A DNA stretch of 64,000 bases. Origin: Flavobacterium sp. ALD4. GTDB taxonomy: Bacteria; Bacteroidota; Bacteroidia; Flavobacteriales; Flavobacteriaceae. The DNA lies in contig NZ_PJBJ01000026.1 in NCBI RefSeq assembly GCF_002836475.1, forward strand, positions 1-64,000, written 5' to 3'. The position numbers and the translations under genes were made by a program. Shown piece after piece: positions 25,257 to 34,763 of this stretch (within the stretch, counting starts at the first letter, position 1; each line of letters starts with the position of its first letter). The notes below the pieces were generated by a model, which saw nothing but the letters and a program-made list of their open reading frames with translations, made no database searches and was not told the DNA's origin.

Positions 25257-27857
25257 CTATTTTTTTCTGCGTAATGCCCAGTTCCCGATTTTTACCGCCC
25301 AAAAAACGATACTTGATGCCAGCAGGGTTAATATTAATTCATACAAAGATAGCGGTTGGGTTTTGAAAACCACATTAAAGAAAGGAACATAGATGATCAT
25401 CAGTTGTAGAAAAACAGTCAAAAGCAGCGCGCCTACAAGAGGTTTATTTGAAGAAAATCCAATTTTAAAAAGAGATTCCCGTCCAGACCGAATTGCCATA
25501 ACATGGCCCATCTGGCTAAAAAAGAGGACGGTAAAAGTAATTGTTTGCCAGTGTGGAATGTTGGCGTGAATAGCCCAGTATTGAACGCACAGAGTGACTA
25601 AACCCATCAGTAAACCAACTCTTAGTATGTGCAGTGCCATCTTTCCCGCAAAAATATTTTGCATTGGATCCCTTGGTGGCCGGTTCAGAAGCTAACGCCA
25701 ATCCGTGTAATCCGTCTGTTACAAGATTAATCCACAAAATGTGAATGGCCAGCAATGGAAAAGGTAAACCAAAAAAAGGAGCAAGGAAAATGGCACAGAT
25801 TTCTCCGAAATTCCCTGTCAGGATGTACTTTATAAATTTTAAAATATTATCAAATATCACTCGACCATCCTTTACGGCAATCAAAATGGTAGAAAAATTA
25901 TCATCAAGTAGAATCATGTCCACCGCTTCTTTAGAATTGGCTGTACCATTGATTCCCATAGCAATCCCGATGTTAGCGCTTTTAAGGGCGGGAGCATCAT
26001 TTACACCATCGCCGGTCATCGCTACAAACTGTTCTTTTGCTTGCAGTGCTTTTATAATTTGTAATTTTTGCTGTGGGCTCACACGAGCATAAATGCGAAC
26101 ATGTTCCACTATATTTGAAAACTCTTTTTCTGATAATGCTGCCAGTTTGGTGCCGCTCAATATAAGGTCTTCCTCCGAGGTGATTATGCCCAACTGCTTT
26201 GCAATGGCTTTTGCCGTGAGTTTTTGGTCACCGGTAATCATGACAGGGATTATTCCGGCTTGTATGCATGCTGAAACTGCTTCTTTTGCTTCGCTCCTTG
26301 GCGGATCAATCATTCCTGCAAACCCGATAAAGGTTAATGATGATTCTATCTCCTCTCCATTTAAAATTTCCGGTAAAGTTCGTATTTCTTTTATGGCATA
26401 GCCAATAACCCGATACCCTTCGTATGCTACCTCGTTTGCTTTTCGCTCAAACTCAGAAACCAGTGGTTTTTGATCTATAACTATTTTACCTAACAGTACG
26501 TCGACAGCCCCTTTGGTAATAACCAATATGCCTTTTTCTGTTTGATGTATTGTCGTCATACATTTTCTTGACGAATCGAATGTAAATTCGGCTACTCTTG
26601 GAAATTTTTTTTCTAGTTCCTTTTTTTTATTATTTTTAGTTAAGACATATTTTATCAATGCGATCTCTATTGAATCGCCATGCCAGGTTCCGTTTTCTTT
26701 TTCGGAGGCATCACTGTTTAACACCATTGCAGTTAGCAGGGCATTATTTTGATTAAAATGAGTTTTAGTTCTATATGAGGAGTCAGATAAACCTCTTTTA
26801 CGGTCATTTTATTGTCGGTCAGCGTTCCTGTTTTATCAGTGCAGATATAAGCAACCGAGCCAAGTGTTTCCACCGCTGGAAGTTTTCTTACAAGTGCATT
26901 ACTTTTTGCTAATCGTTTAGCACCAAAGGCAAGCGCAATTGTAACAGGTGCAGGCAAGGCTTCCGGAATGGCGGCCACAGCAAGCGAGATAGACGTTAAC
27001 AGCATGCTTAAAATAGCTTCGCCATTGAGCCACCCTATCATAAAAATTAAGGTACAAATTATCAGGATGACAATGGACAATCATTTACCGAATGCAGCTA
27101 GTCGTATTTGTAATGGAGTTGATGAATCTTGTGATTGAATCATCTGTGCGATGTGACCAAGTTCTATATCCATGGCGATTGCAGTGACGTAAGCGCGTCC
27201 GTGTCCTTTTGTGATAAAAGTGCCTTTGAAGCCTAAATTACTGCGGTCTCCAAGGGAATACTCGCCATCGGGGAGTTTCTTTGACGTTTTATCAATAGTA
27301 TTTGATTCGCCCGTAAGCGTTGATTCATCTACTTTTCATTGATGGGTTTCAATAAAGCGAACATCAGCGGGGATTCTGTTTCCGGCTTCGAGCAAAACTT
27401 CATCACCGGGAACCAGCTTAGCAGTTGCTAGTGCGATCGTCTTTACTGCCCGAACTACCCTTGTTTCATCAGGAATTATATCTTTAAGCACTTCCATCGC
27501 TTTTTCGGCTCGGTATTCTTGCACAAAACCGATCACAGCGTTGACAATAATTATGATAAGAATAATAACGGTATCTGTTATTCCTCCCAGAAATCGGGAG
27601 ACAATAGCCACAACAATCAAAATGAGAATCATAAAATTGGACAATTGATGAAGAATCATCCGCAAAAGAGTGTTCTTTTTTTTGTATTCAATCTTGTTTT
27701 CGCCGTACTGGGATTGCCGTTGATTAGCAGTTTTTTCATCAATGCCTGAGGGGGATGTGTCCAACTTTTCGGATACTTCAGAAAGAGAAGTAAATGCCAA
27801 TTCATGTTCATCTGAATTTATTTTAATTAATCGTCCTTTCTGTTTTTTAAATTTCAA
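25257..27857 (-). pseudogene. Broken calcium-type P-type ATPase
   Basis: Four pieces on the minus strand rebuild one P2-type cation ATPase of about 865 residues. The first runs 27857-27336: N-terminal cation ATPase domain (SGIDEKTANQRQSQYGENKI) to actuator start. It ends in TGA, but the same frame continues with KVDESTLTGES. A second TGA at 27081-27083 follows FGK, and the frame resumes through [16 protein letters not shown] (the PEALP-type ion site) and the phosphorylation motif DKTGTLT. A shift near 26760 leads to [16 protein letters not shown] and the hinge MTGDGVNDAPALK. An extra G near 25670 shifts the frame again before the last four membrane segments, ending at 25257. Two stops plus two shifts mean no active pump. 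Confidence 0.9.
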
Positions 27858-28067
27858 TTAAGGTAGTCATTAATTGAACTCATAGGGGCTATTATTTAAA
27901 AGTATTTGCTTTCAAAACCCTATGACTGATTTAAGATTTTAAAAGTAAATATTAATCGAATGACGAATTTTTGTCAGGTAAAAAAATCAATAGTATACTT
28001 CAAGGACTTGTGTGCTAACTAAATAACATAGGTGCTTTGAGGTCTGTGCATTAGTATACGAAATAAA

Positions 28068-29057
28068 TCAATTAAGTTCGTTTTCAGAGGTGCCATTGTA
28101 TGTCCATGCATTAAAATTCGCAATAGTGGTGCGCGCAATTCCCTCTAATGCTTCGTTGGTTAAAAAGCCTTGGTGTCCGGTAATTAAAACATTAGGGAAG
28201 GAGCGAAGTATAGTGTATAAATGATCCCCCATTTTTTTAGTAATGTGGTTGGTAAAGAAGATTTTTTTTTCTTTTTCATAAACATCTAACCCGACTGCTC
28301 CGATATGTCCAACTTTGAGCGCATCTATTAAATCTTCGGTGTTCACTACAGTTCCTCTTGCAGTATTAATAAATATGACTCCTTTTTTCATCAGGTTAAA
28401 GGACTTTTTGTTGAACATGTATTTTGTTTCGGGATTAAGCGGGCAATGAACTGAAATCACATCTGAGCTTTTACAAACCTCTTCCAATGTGGTGTAGGTT
28501 ATATCTATTTTTTGGGTTAATTCCGTATTTTCTTCTGGATCACAGGCTAAAATTTGGCAACCAAAACCATGCATGATTTTTGCAAAAGCGCCGCCTATTT
28601 TCCCGGTTCCAATAATTCCCACTTTTTTTCCGTGCAAGTCAAAACCGACCAAATGATCCAAACGGTAGTCGCCCATTTGCATGAGTTTTTGACCTAGAAT
28701 AATCTTTCGATTTAATGCCAATAATAAGGTTACTGCATGCTCCGCTACAGAGTAGGGTGAGTATGCGGGTACGTTTGCCACTTTGATTCCCAGAGCTCTT
28801 GCTTTTTTTAAATCGACATTATCAGATCCTACAGAGCGTAAGGCAATATATCTGACACCACATAAATATAGTTTTTCCAGTACGATATCAGAGGCATTAT
28901 CAGTGGTGAAAATGGAAATACTTTCAAAGCCTTCCGCAAGTTTCACCGTGTCTTCATTTAAAGGTTGATTCGTATATTCGAATTCCAATTTGCCGTGTGT
29001 AGCATTTTCGATAAATGGTTTGTCAAATGCGTATATGCTGTACATTAAAATTTTCAT
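28068..29057 (-). CDS. 2-hydroxyacid dehydrogenase, D-lactate dehydrogenase-like
   Basis: Start chosen at 29057 (329 residues, MKILMYSIYAFDKPFIENA), matching LdhA-type N-termini; the longer frame overlaps the upstream gene. The NAD site is VGIIGTGKIGGAFAKI. The catalytic set Arg (INTARGTVVNT), Glu (YEKEKKIFF) and His (GHQGF) is present. It probably reduces pyruvate to D-lactate with NADH, a fermentative step that fits the island content. Confidence 0.88.
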   Translation of the reverse strand: MKILMYSIYAFDKPFIENATHGKLEFEYTNQPLNEDTVKLAEGFESISIFTTDNASDIVLEKLYLCGVRYIALRSVGSDNVDLKKARALGIKVANVPAYSPYSVAEHAVTLLLALNRKIILGQKLMQMGDYRLDHLVGFDLHGKKVGIIGTGKIGGAFAKIMHGFGCQILACDPEENTELTQKIDITYTTLEEVCKSSDVISVHCPLNPETKYMFNKKSFNLMKKGVIFINTARGTVVNTEDLIDALKVGHIGAVGLDVYEKEKKIFFTNHITKKMGDHLYTILRSFPNVLITGHQGFLTNEALEGIARTTIANFNAWTYNGTSENELN

Positions 29058-29146
29058 GATTTTTTTGTTTAGTTCCAAAGAAGGAATGGTTGCTTTTCTG
29101 AAGTTTCCTGTTTTATTTTGCGGATAAATTATGTGAGTAAAACAGC

Positions 29147-29407
29147 TTAAATTGTTTTCCAACGGTTTAAAGTGGGTAGAATGTTTACGGCATCTTGAAT
29201 CAGACGTTCTGAAAGTTGCAATTTTTTCATTTGGGTTTCTACCGTTTCCTTCATGTTATTAAAGGTCATATGTGGTTCGACGAAAGCCCCTGCATCATAA
29301 CAAAATTTGCAATACTCATCCGTTTTTAAACCATTTGTTCTTGTTCCTTTCAATTGCTCGGTGTCAAGTGGTATTCCACAACTTTGACATAATGTTGGTA
29401 GTATCAT
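29147..29407 (-). CDS. Zinc-ribbon domain protein
   Basis: 86 residues. Two cysteine pairs, CQSCG at residues 8-12 and CKFC at about 33-36, make a putative zinc ribbon. The C-terminal half is helical and charged (NNMKETVETQMKKLQ). It belongs to a family of small putative zinc-ribbon proteins often annotated near stress or transcription genes. The role is unknown. Confidence 0.75.
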   Translation of the reverse strand: MILPTLCQSCGIPLDTEQLKGTRTNGLKTDEYCKFCYDAGAFVEPHMTFNNMKETVETQMKKLQLSERLIQDAVNILPTLNRWKTI

Positions 29408-29542
29408 ATTTTTTGTTTTAAAGAATTAGAGTATATTGTTTAATCTCTTTAGATTTAGTTCGTCGATGGGTAACTTCTGTTTTTATTACAGATTAAAAAA
29501 CGATTTATAAAAATGGTTGAATATGTGCCTATTACTTCATTA

Positions 29543-30970
29543 CTATCTGGAGTTCCCCCGAGGTAGTTTTATGCGATCATCGGCGCGACCGATAAACCAA
29601 AAATAGCCGTCGGCATCTTTTTTTGCCAGATCACCACTGAGGTACCAGTCGCCGATAAAGCATTTTTGATATCGATCGTCCTCCTGCAGATAGGCACGAA
29701 ATAAGGAAGGGAAGCCTTTTTTCAAAACTAATTGACCTTGCACGTCCGGTTCTGTTATTATTTTCAGCCGCTTACCATTGACCTCTGCAATGGCAATGTC
29801 TATTCCAGGCAAAGGTTTTCCAATAGAACCGGGTTTTACTTTCATCGAAGGATAGTTGGCAATCATAATACCTTCCGTCTCCGTTTGCCACCAATTTTCA
29901 AGGATAGGGAACCCAAATTTTTTTTCACCCCAGATTACAGCTTCTGCATGAAGCGGTTCACCTACGCTCAGTATCGATCTGAGATTTTCGAGATCGTATG
30001 CTTCTTTGGGCTTTATGTCCTCCATATTCATTAAGCGCTTGATTGCCGAGGGCGCAGTATACCAAGTAGTTACTTTTTGCTCTTTGAGTATAGAATAACA
30101 TCTTGTTACATCAAACTCTGCTTCATCGATAATACTAGTAACTCCAGAGACTAGTGGGGCAATAATTCCATAGGAAGTACTAGTTATTCCATCCGGATCT
30201 GCAGTACACCAAAACCGATCTCCTTCATGAAAATCAAGTACGTATTTACCTGTTATGTAATAGGTAAAAACCGCATGATGCACATGTAAAACCCCTTTTG
30301 GCATTCCTGTAGTTCCACTGGTAAAATGGAGTAAAGCAGCATCTTCAGGATTTGTTTCTGGAATTTTAAAATCAATTGAGGCCTGCTCCATAAGTGTCGA
30401 AAAGGATAGTATTTTATCTGACAGATGTTCGGCTGCATCGGTAAGAATGATATAGCGAAGTGAGGGAAGTCGCTCCACCAATCGTTTTACTTTCTTCTCA
30501 TATACCTTTGAAGTGGTAACCAATATAGTCACATCACCTTTCCTTATTTTTTGATAAATAGGCTCAGGGCCAAATACAGAAAATAAAGGACAAAAAACAG
30601 CGGTATATTTAAGCGTTCCTAGAGCGGTAACATACAATTCAGGAACTCTTCCCGTTAGCGAGAAAACGCGTTCCCCTTTTTTGATTTTTAGTTTTTTAAG
30701 GACATTAGCAAATTTGTCACTTTGTGTTTTCAAATCGGAATAGGTAAAGTCCTCGATACTTCGGTCTTTTCGAATAAAACGAAGTGCAACCGTATTTTTA
30801 AGATGGTTTTGAGCATGTCTGTCGACAGCCTCATAGGCAATGTTTAATCCTTTGCCATCGGGAAGTCCACTTAATTCCCGAGCACAATATTTCCAAGAGA
30901 AAGTAGCTTTTACTTTGTCGTAATCCGAAAGATTATGTTGGATGGTTTGACTATGATTGATTGAATACAT
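29543..30970 (-). pseudogene. Truncated acetyl-CoA synthetase-like gene
   Basis: 475 residues covering the N-terminal domain of an acetate-CoA ligase: ATP loop HFTSGTTGMPKG, WWQTETEG, and WYLSGDLAKKDADGYFWFIGRADD. At the hinge (GRADD) the sequence turns into IKLPRGNSR and a TAG. The whole C-terminal domain of about 100 residues, with the catalytic lysine for adenylation, is missing. I searched the 135 bases to the next gene and found no continuation. It probably cannot activate acetate. A partial activity or a chimeric end after a deletion remains possible. Confidence 0.8.
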
Positions 30971-30997
30971 AATAGTTAAATTAGATAAGTAAATTAT

Positions 30998-31753
30998 TTA
31001 TTGTGCCACAAAACCACCATCTACGGCCATGGCATGTCCGGTTACAAAAGAGGCTTCGTCTGAGCACATCCATACTACGGCATTGGCGATTTCCTCTGGC
31101 TGTCCCATGCGACCAACCGGTTCTAATGCCGTAAATTGTTCTATGGCTTCTTTCTTTTTTCCCGTAAGGCGATCCATCATAGGGGTTTGTATAACTCCTG
31201 GACAAACGGCATTCACTCGGATTCCCTGTTCGGCATATTCCAATGCAGCTGTTTTCGTTAATCCGATTAGGCCATGCTTGGAGGCGACATATGCAGGCAG
31301 TCCTTTAAAACCGACAAGTCCAGCGACCGAAGAGCAGTTGACGATGGTACCTTTGCCTTGTTTGAGCATTTCAGGAATTTCATATTGCATGCAGAGCCAG
31401 GTCCCTTTCAGGTTTATGGCAATGGTTTTATCCCAATTTTCCTCTGTGCAATCAGCCGTGGGAGCAGAGTCCCCTTCAATACCTGCATTGTTAAAGGCAT
31501 AATCCAATCGCCCAAAAGCAGCTATGGTTCTTTCGACCATAGCTTTCACATCGGCACTTTTCGAGACATCGCATTTAATAAAAATAGCTTCCGCATCCAA
31601 GTCTGCTATACTCTCCATAGTTTCGGGGCTTTCATTCCAATCTACAATAACAATTTTTACTCCTTTTTTGGCGAAAGCTAATGCAGTGGCTCTTCCTATT
31701 CCTGAAGATCCTCCAGTAATAATCGCTACTTTATTTTTGAATGCTGTTTCCAT
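30998..31753 (-). CDS. SDR family oxidoreductase
   Basis: Start chosen at 31753 (251 residues, METAFKNKVAIITGG); the longer frame adds an unlikely basic tail and overlaps the PEP synthase gene. The NAD(P) motif is TGGSSGIGRA, followed by NNAG, catalytic Ser in NCSSVAG and YVASK. The C-terminal DGGFVAQ is typical of the classical SDR group that includes glucose and 3-hydroxyacyl dehydrogenases. The substrate is unknown. Its gene sits between PEP synthase and the acetyl-CoA-synthetase remnant, 19 bases after the former. Confidence 0.88.
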   Translation of the reverse strand: METAFKNKVAIITGGSSGIGRATALAFAKKGVKIVIVDWNESPETMESIADLDAEAIFIKCDVSKSADVKAMVERTIAAFGRLDYAFNNAGIEGDSAPTADCTEENWDKTIAINLKGTWLCMQYEIPEMLKQGKGTIVNCSSVAGLVGFKGLPAYVASKHGLIGLTKTAALEYAEQGIRVNAVCPGVIQTPMMDRLTGKKKEAIEQFTALEPVGRMGQPEEIANAVVWMCSDEASFVTGHAMAVDGGFVAQ

Positions 31754-31772
31754 AATTTCATTTTTTAGTTGT

Positions 31773-34187
31773 TTATAACCGTACCGTATTTTTTTTTTCG
31801 GTTGCCAAAATATTTTCAATTCCTTTGATAAGGGCATCGGGATTAAATGAAATGCTGTCTATTCCTTCCTCTACTAAAAACTGTGCGAATTCCGGAATGT
31901 CACTAGGTGCCTGACCGCACAATCCCACTTTTATTTTATTTCTTTTGGCTGCATGGATCGTTTTCCTGATTAAATTTTTTACCGCGGGGTTCTGTTCGCT
32001 AAACAAATAACTTATTAATGCAGAATCGCGGTCTAGACCCAGGGTGAGTTGTGTTAAATCATTGGAACCGATAGAAAACCCGTCAAAAAGAGACGCAAAT
32101 TCATCAGCCAATATGACGTTACTGGGGATTTCTATCATGACGTACACCTCAAGACCGTTTTCACCTTGTACTAATTTGTTGCTAGCCATCTCAGTAAGTA
32201 CTTTTTCTCCTTCTTCCAAGGTTCTGCAGAAAGGAATCATCAGTTTTACGTTGAGAAAACCCATCTCATTTCTCACTTTTTTCATCGCTTCACATTCCAG
32301 GGCAAACCCTTTTCTATAAAAATCGCTGTAGTAACGGGAAGCACCCCGGAAACCAATCATCGGGTTCTCCTCGTGGGGTTCAAAGTATTTTCCGCCTATG
32401 AGATTAGCGTATTCATTGCTTTTAAAATCGCTCATTCTCACAATCACATCTTTGGGATAGAAAGCCGCTGCAACTATCGAAACTGCCTCAGCCAGTTTGT
32501 CAATAAAATATTTTTTGCTATCGGTATATCCTTTCGTTAATTCCGATATTTGGTCTATTACCGTTTGGTCAGTTACTTTTTCTGGTTCACAAAGTGCCAA
32601 CGGATGAATCTTAATGCTATTTGAAATAGCAAACTCCATTCGCATCAAACCGACCCCTTTATTTGGGTAGTTGCTCAGTTCAAAAGCTCTATCAGGATCT
32701 GCGAGAATGAACATTGGGTCGGTGTCCGGCATGGATAATTGGCTGAAGTCCTGTTCTGTTACTTCCCATTTTAACTCGCCTTCATATATGTTACCGTCCT
32801 TCCCCTCAGCACAGGATACCGTAATTTGTTGTCCGTTTTTTATCAGTTTAGTGGCATCACCGCAGCCGACCACGGCAACGACGCCGAGTTCTCTAGCTAC
32901 AATCGCGGCATGACTGGTGCGTCCTCCTTTATTAGTAATAATGGCAGCTGCCTTTTTCATGATTGGATCCCAATCTGGATTAGTCAAATCGGTAACGAGA
33001 ATTTCCCCCTCTAATAATTGATTTCCTTCCTGCGGACTATTGAGTATGCGCGCTTTTCCGTTAGCTATTTTATCTCCCAATGCGATTCCCTTTGTTATAA
33101 GGGTCCCTTTTTCTTTGAGTTTGTAAATCTCCCGGACTTGTATTTTATCTTTCCCATGAACTGTTTCAGGGCGTGCCTGAACAACGTAGAGCTGATTGTT
33201 TACCCCGTCTTTTGCCCATTCAATATCCATAGGCTTTTTATAATGTTTTTCAATTTTGTAACACCATTGTGAAAGTTGGATAACTTCTTTGTCATTTAAT
33301 GAAAATTGATTTTGTTTTTCGACTGATGTGGGGTTATTTATTACGGTATTTTCAGAGGAGGTTTCTTCGCTGTTTTCGGCATAAATCATCGTAAATTCTT
33401 TTCTGCCGCAATGCCTTTTCAGAATGGGATTCAGTTTTGCATTTTCTAAAGTGGGCTTAAAGACCATCCACTCATCCGGTGTTATGGTGCCCTTGACAAT
33501 ATTCTCGCCAAGACCCCAACTGCCGTTGATGATAATCGTATTTTGAAAACCGGTATCGGGATCGATAGTAAAGGCAACACCCGAAGCTGCTTTATCGCTT
33601 CGTACCATCTGTTGTACGCCAACAGAGATAGCAATATCTAAGTTCGTAAAACCCATATCATGGCGGTACTTTATGGCACGATCCGTGAACAAGGAAACGT
33701 AACAACGGAGGACAGCATTAAGTAATTGATCAGCGCCAGTGATATTAAGGAAAGACTCCATCTGTCCGGCAAAACTTGCTGACGGCAAATCTTCTGCCGT
33801 GGCACTGCTTCGAACGGCTACACCAAGGTTCTTTGTTTCACTTTGTTTGCTTAGCGATTGGTAAGAAGTAATTATTTCAGCACGTATTTCGTCAGGAATA
33901 GTTGCCGATAGAATTAATGCTCTTGCTTTTTCGCCAATTTCAGTTAGGTTGGAATACTCCTCTGTGTCTAATAGATTCAGGATATCATCCAATGATTTTT
34001 CCAAATTGTTTTTTTGTCGAAACAGACGGTATCCTGCTGCAGTAATTGCAAATCCATTAGGAATATTGACGCCAATAGGCTTCAATTGATTGTATAGTTC
34101 ACCAAGAGATGCATTTTTACCCCCAACTTGATCTATCATATCAATACCAATTTGGTTGAAAAATAATATGTATTTAGATTTTTCCAT
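31773..34187 (-). CDS. ppsA: Phosphoenolpyruvate synthase
   Basis: 804 residues, full family length. An N-terminal ATP-grasp-like pyruvate-phosphate dikinase domain (VGGKNASLGEL; VRSSATAEDLPSASFAGQ) is followed by the swivelling phosphohistidine domain with catalytic H426 in GGRTSHAAIVARELG. The C-terminal TIM barrel carries GFRGASRYY, the SIGSNDLTQLTLGLDRD block and the acid/base Cys in GLCGQAPSD. It converts pyruvate and ATP to PEP, AMP and Pi. It is the first gene of the minus-strand island, divergent from the kinase cluster. Confidence 0.95.
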   Translation of the reverse strand: MEKSKYILFFNQIGIDMIDQVGGKNASLGELYNQLKPIGVNIPNGFAITAAGYRLFRQKNNLEKSLDDILNLLDTEEYSNLTEIGEKARALILSATIPDEIRAEIITSYQSLSKQSETKNLGVAVRSSATAEDLPSASFAGQMESFLNITGADQLLNAVLRCYVSLFTDRAIKYRHDMGFTNLDIAISVGVQQMVRSDKAASGVAFTIDPDTGFQNTIIINGSWGLGENIVKGTITPDEWMVFKPTLENAKLNPILKRHCGRKEFTMIYAENSEETSSENTVINNPTSVEKQNQFSLNDKEVIQLSQWCYKIEKHYKKPMDIEWAKDGVNNQLYVVQARPETVHGKDKIQVREIYKLKEKGTLITKGIALGDKIANGKARILNSPQEGNQLLEGEILVTDLTNPDWDPIMKKAAAIITNKGGRTSHAAIVARELGVVAVVGCGDATKLIKNGQQITVSCAEGKDGNIYEGELKWEVTEQDFSQLSMPDTDPMFILADPDRAFELSNYPNKGVGLMRMEFAISNSIKIHPLALCEPEKVTDQTVIDQISELTKGYTDSKKYFIDKLAEAVSIVAAAFYPKDVIVRMSDFKSNEYANLIGGKYFEPHEENPMIGFRGASRYYSDFYRKGFALECEAMKKVRNEMGFLNVKLMIPFCRTLEEGEKVLTEMASNKLVQGENGLEVYVMIEIPSNVILADEFASLFDGFSIGSNDLTQLTLGLDRDSALISYLFSEQNPAVKNLIRKTIHAAKRNKIKVGLCGQAPSDIPEFAQFLVEEGIDSISFNPDALIKGIENILATEKKNTVRL

Positions 34188-34763
34188 TTTTAATATATTA
34201 AAGTTTAAGTGATGATTAAATTAGGTAATAGAAAAATATTTGGAGCATGCTTTTGTTGTTCGAAATCAAAAAATGATTTTTAAACACTACGTTAGAATTA
34301 TAAGTATGATTTGGTAATTAAAGGAATAGCGTTGTAGGTACGCTCCTCATAACTAATTTAGTCTACTACTAATTTAATCAAAAAAAAATATTTTTGATAC
34401 AAAAAGTATATTTATTTCAAAATTATTTAAGTTTAATCAACTAATTAGCAGTAGTTTGTATGTTTTTTTTGTATTTCTTCCTTTTGTACTTGCAGCGGAA
34501 TTAGGTATGATTTCGTTTCTTAAATTCAATTACTCATAGTGTTTTTCATTTAAGAAGCAGTTAAATGAAATACCTCGGTAGGTAGTATGACGAAGTATCA
34601 TAATTAATAGGTAAAAACGGCTTTAGTTCAATTATTATTTTATTTTTGTATACTCTGGAGAATAAACTATTTATTGTTGCTGCATGGTAAATACGTGTTT
34701 AACACTTCAAATACATAGTTTTTTTTCAAGCAATTGACCCCAAATCAATACCCGCTTCAAATA
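34188..34763. other. Divergent intergenic region between ppsA and the kinase cluster
   Basis: 576 very AT-rich bases without a gene. On the plus strand TATTTTTG (34641-34648) is a candidate -7 box for the kinase operon. An 8-bp inverted repeat ATCAAAAA / TTTTTGAT with a 6-base spacer (34377-34398) could be a regulator site, but its arms are reversed relative to an FNR box. Confidence 0.5.
34641..34648 (+). promoter_or_regulatory. Candidate -7 box of the kinase cluster
   Basis: TATTTTTG, an exact TAnnTTTG match 115 bases before the ATG at 34764. The -33 element is weak. Confidence 0.35.

Noticed and set aside
34377..34398. FNR-type binding site between ppsA and the kinase gene
   Set aside because: The palindrome ATCAAAAA-N6-TTTTTGAT has its arms in the opposite order to TTGAT-N4-ATCAA and is embedded in AT-rich sequence.
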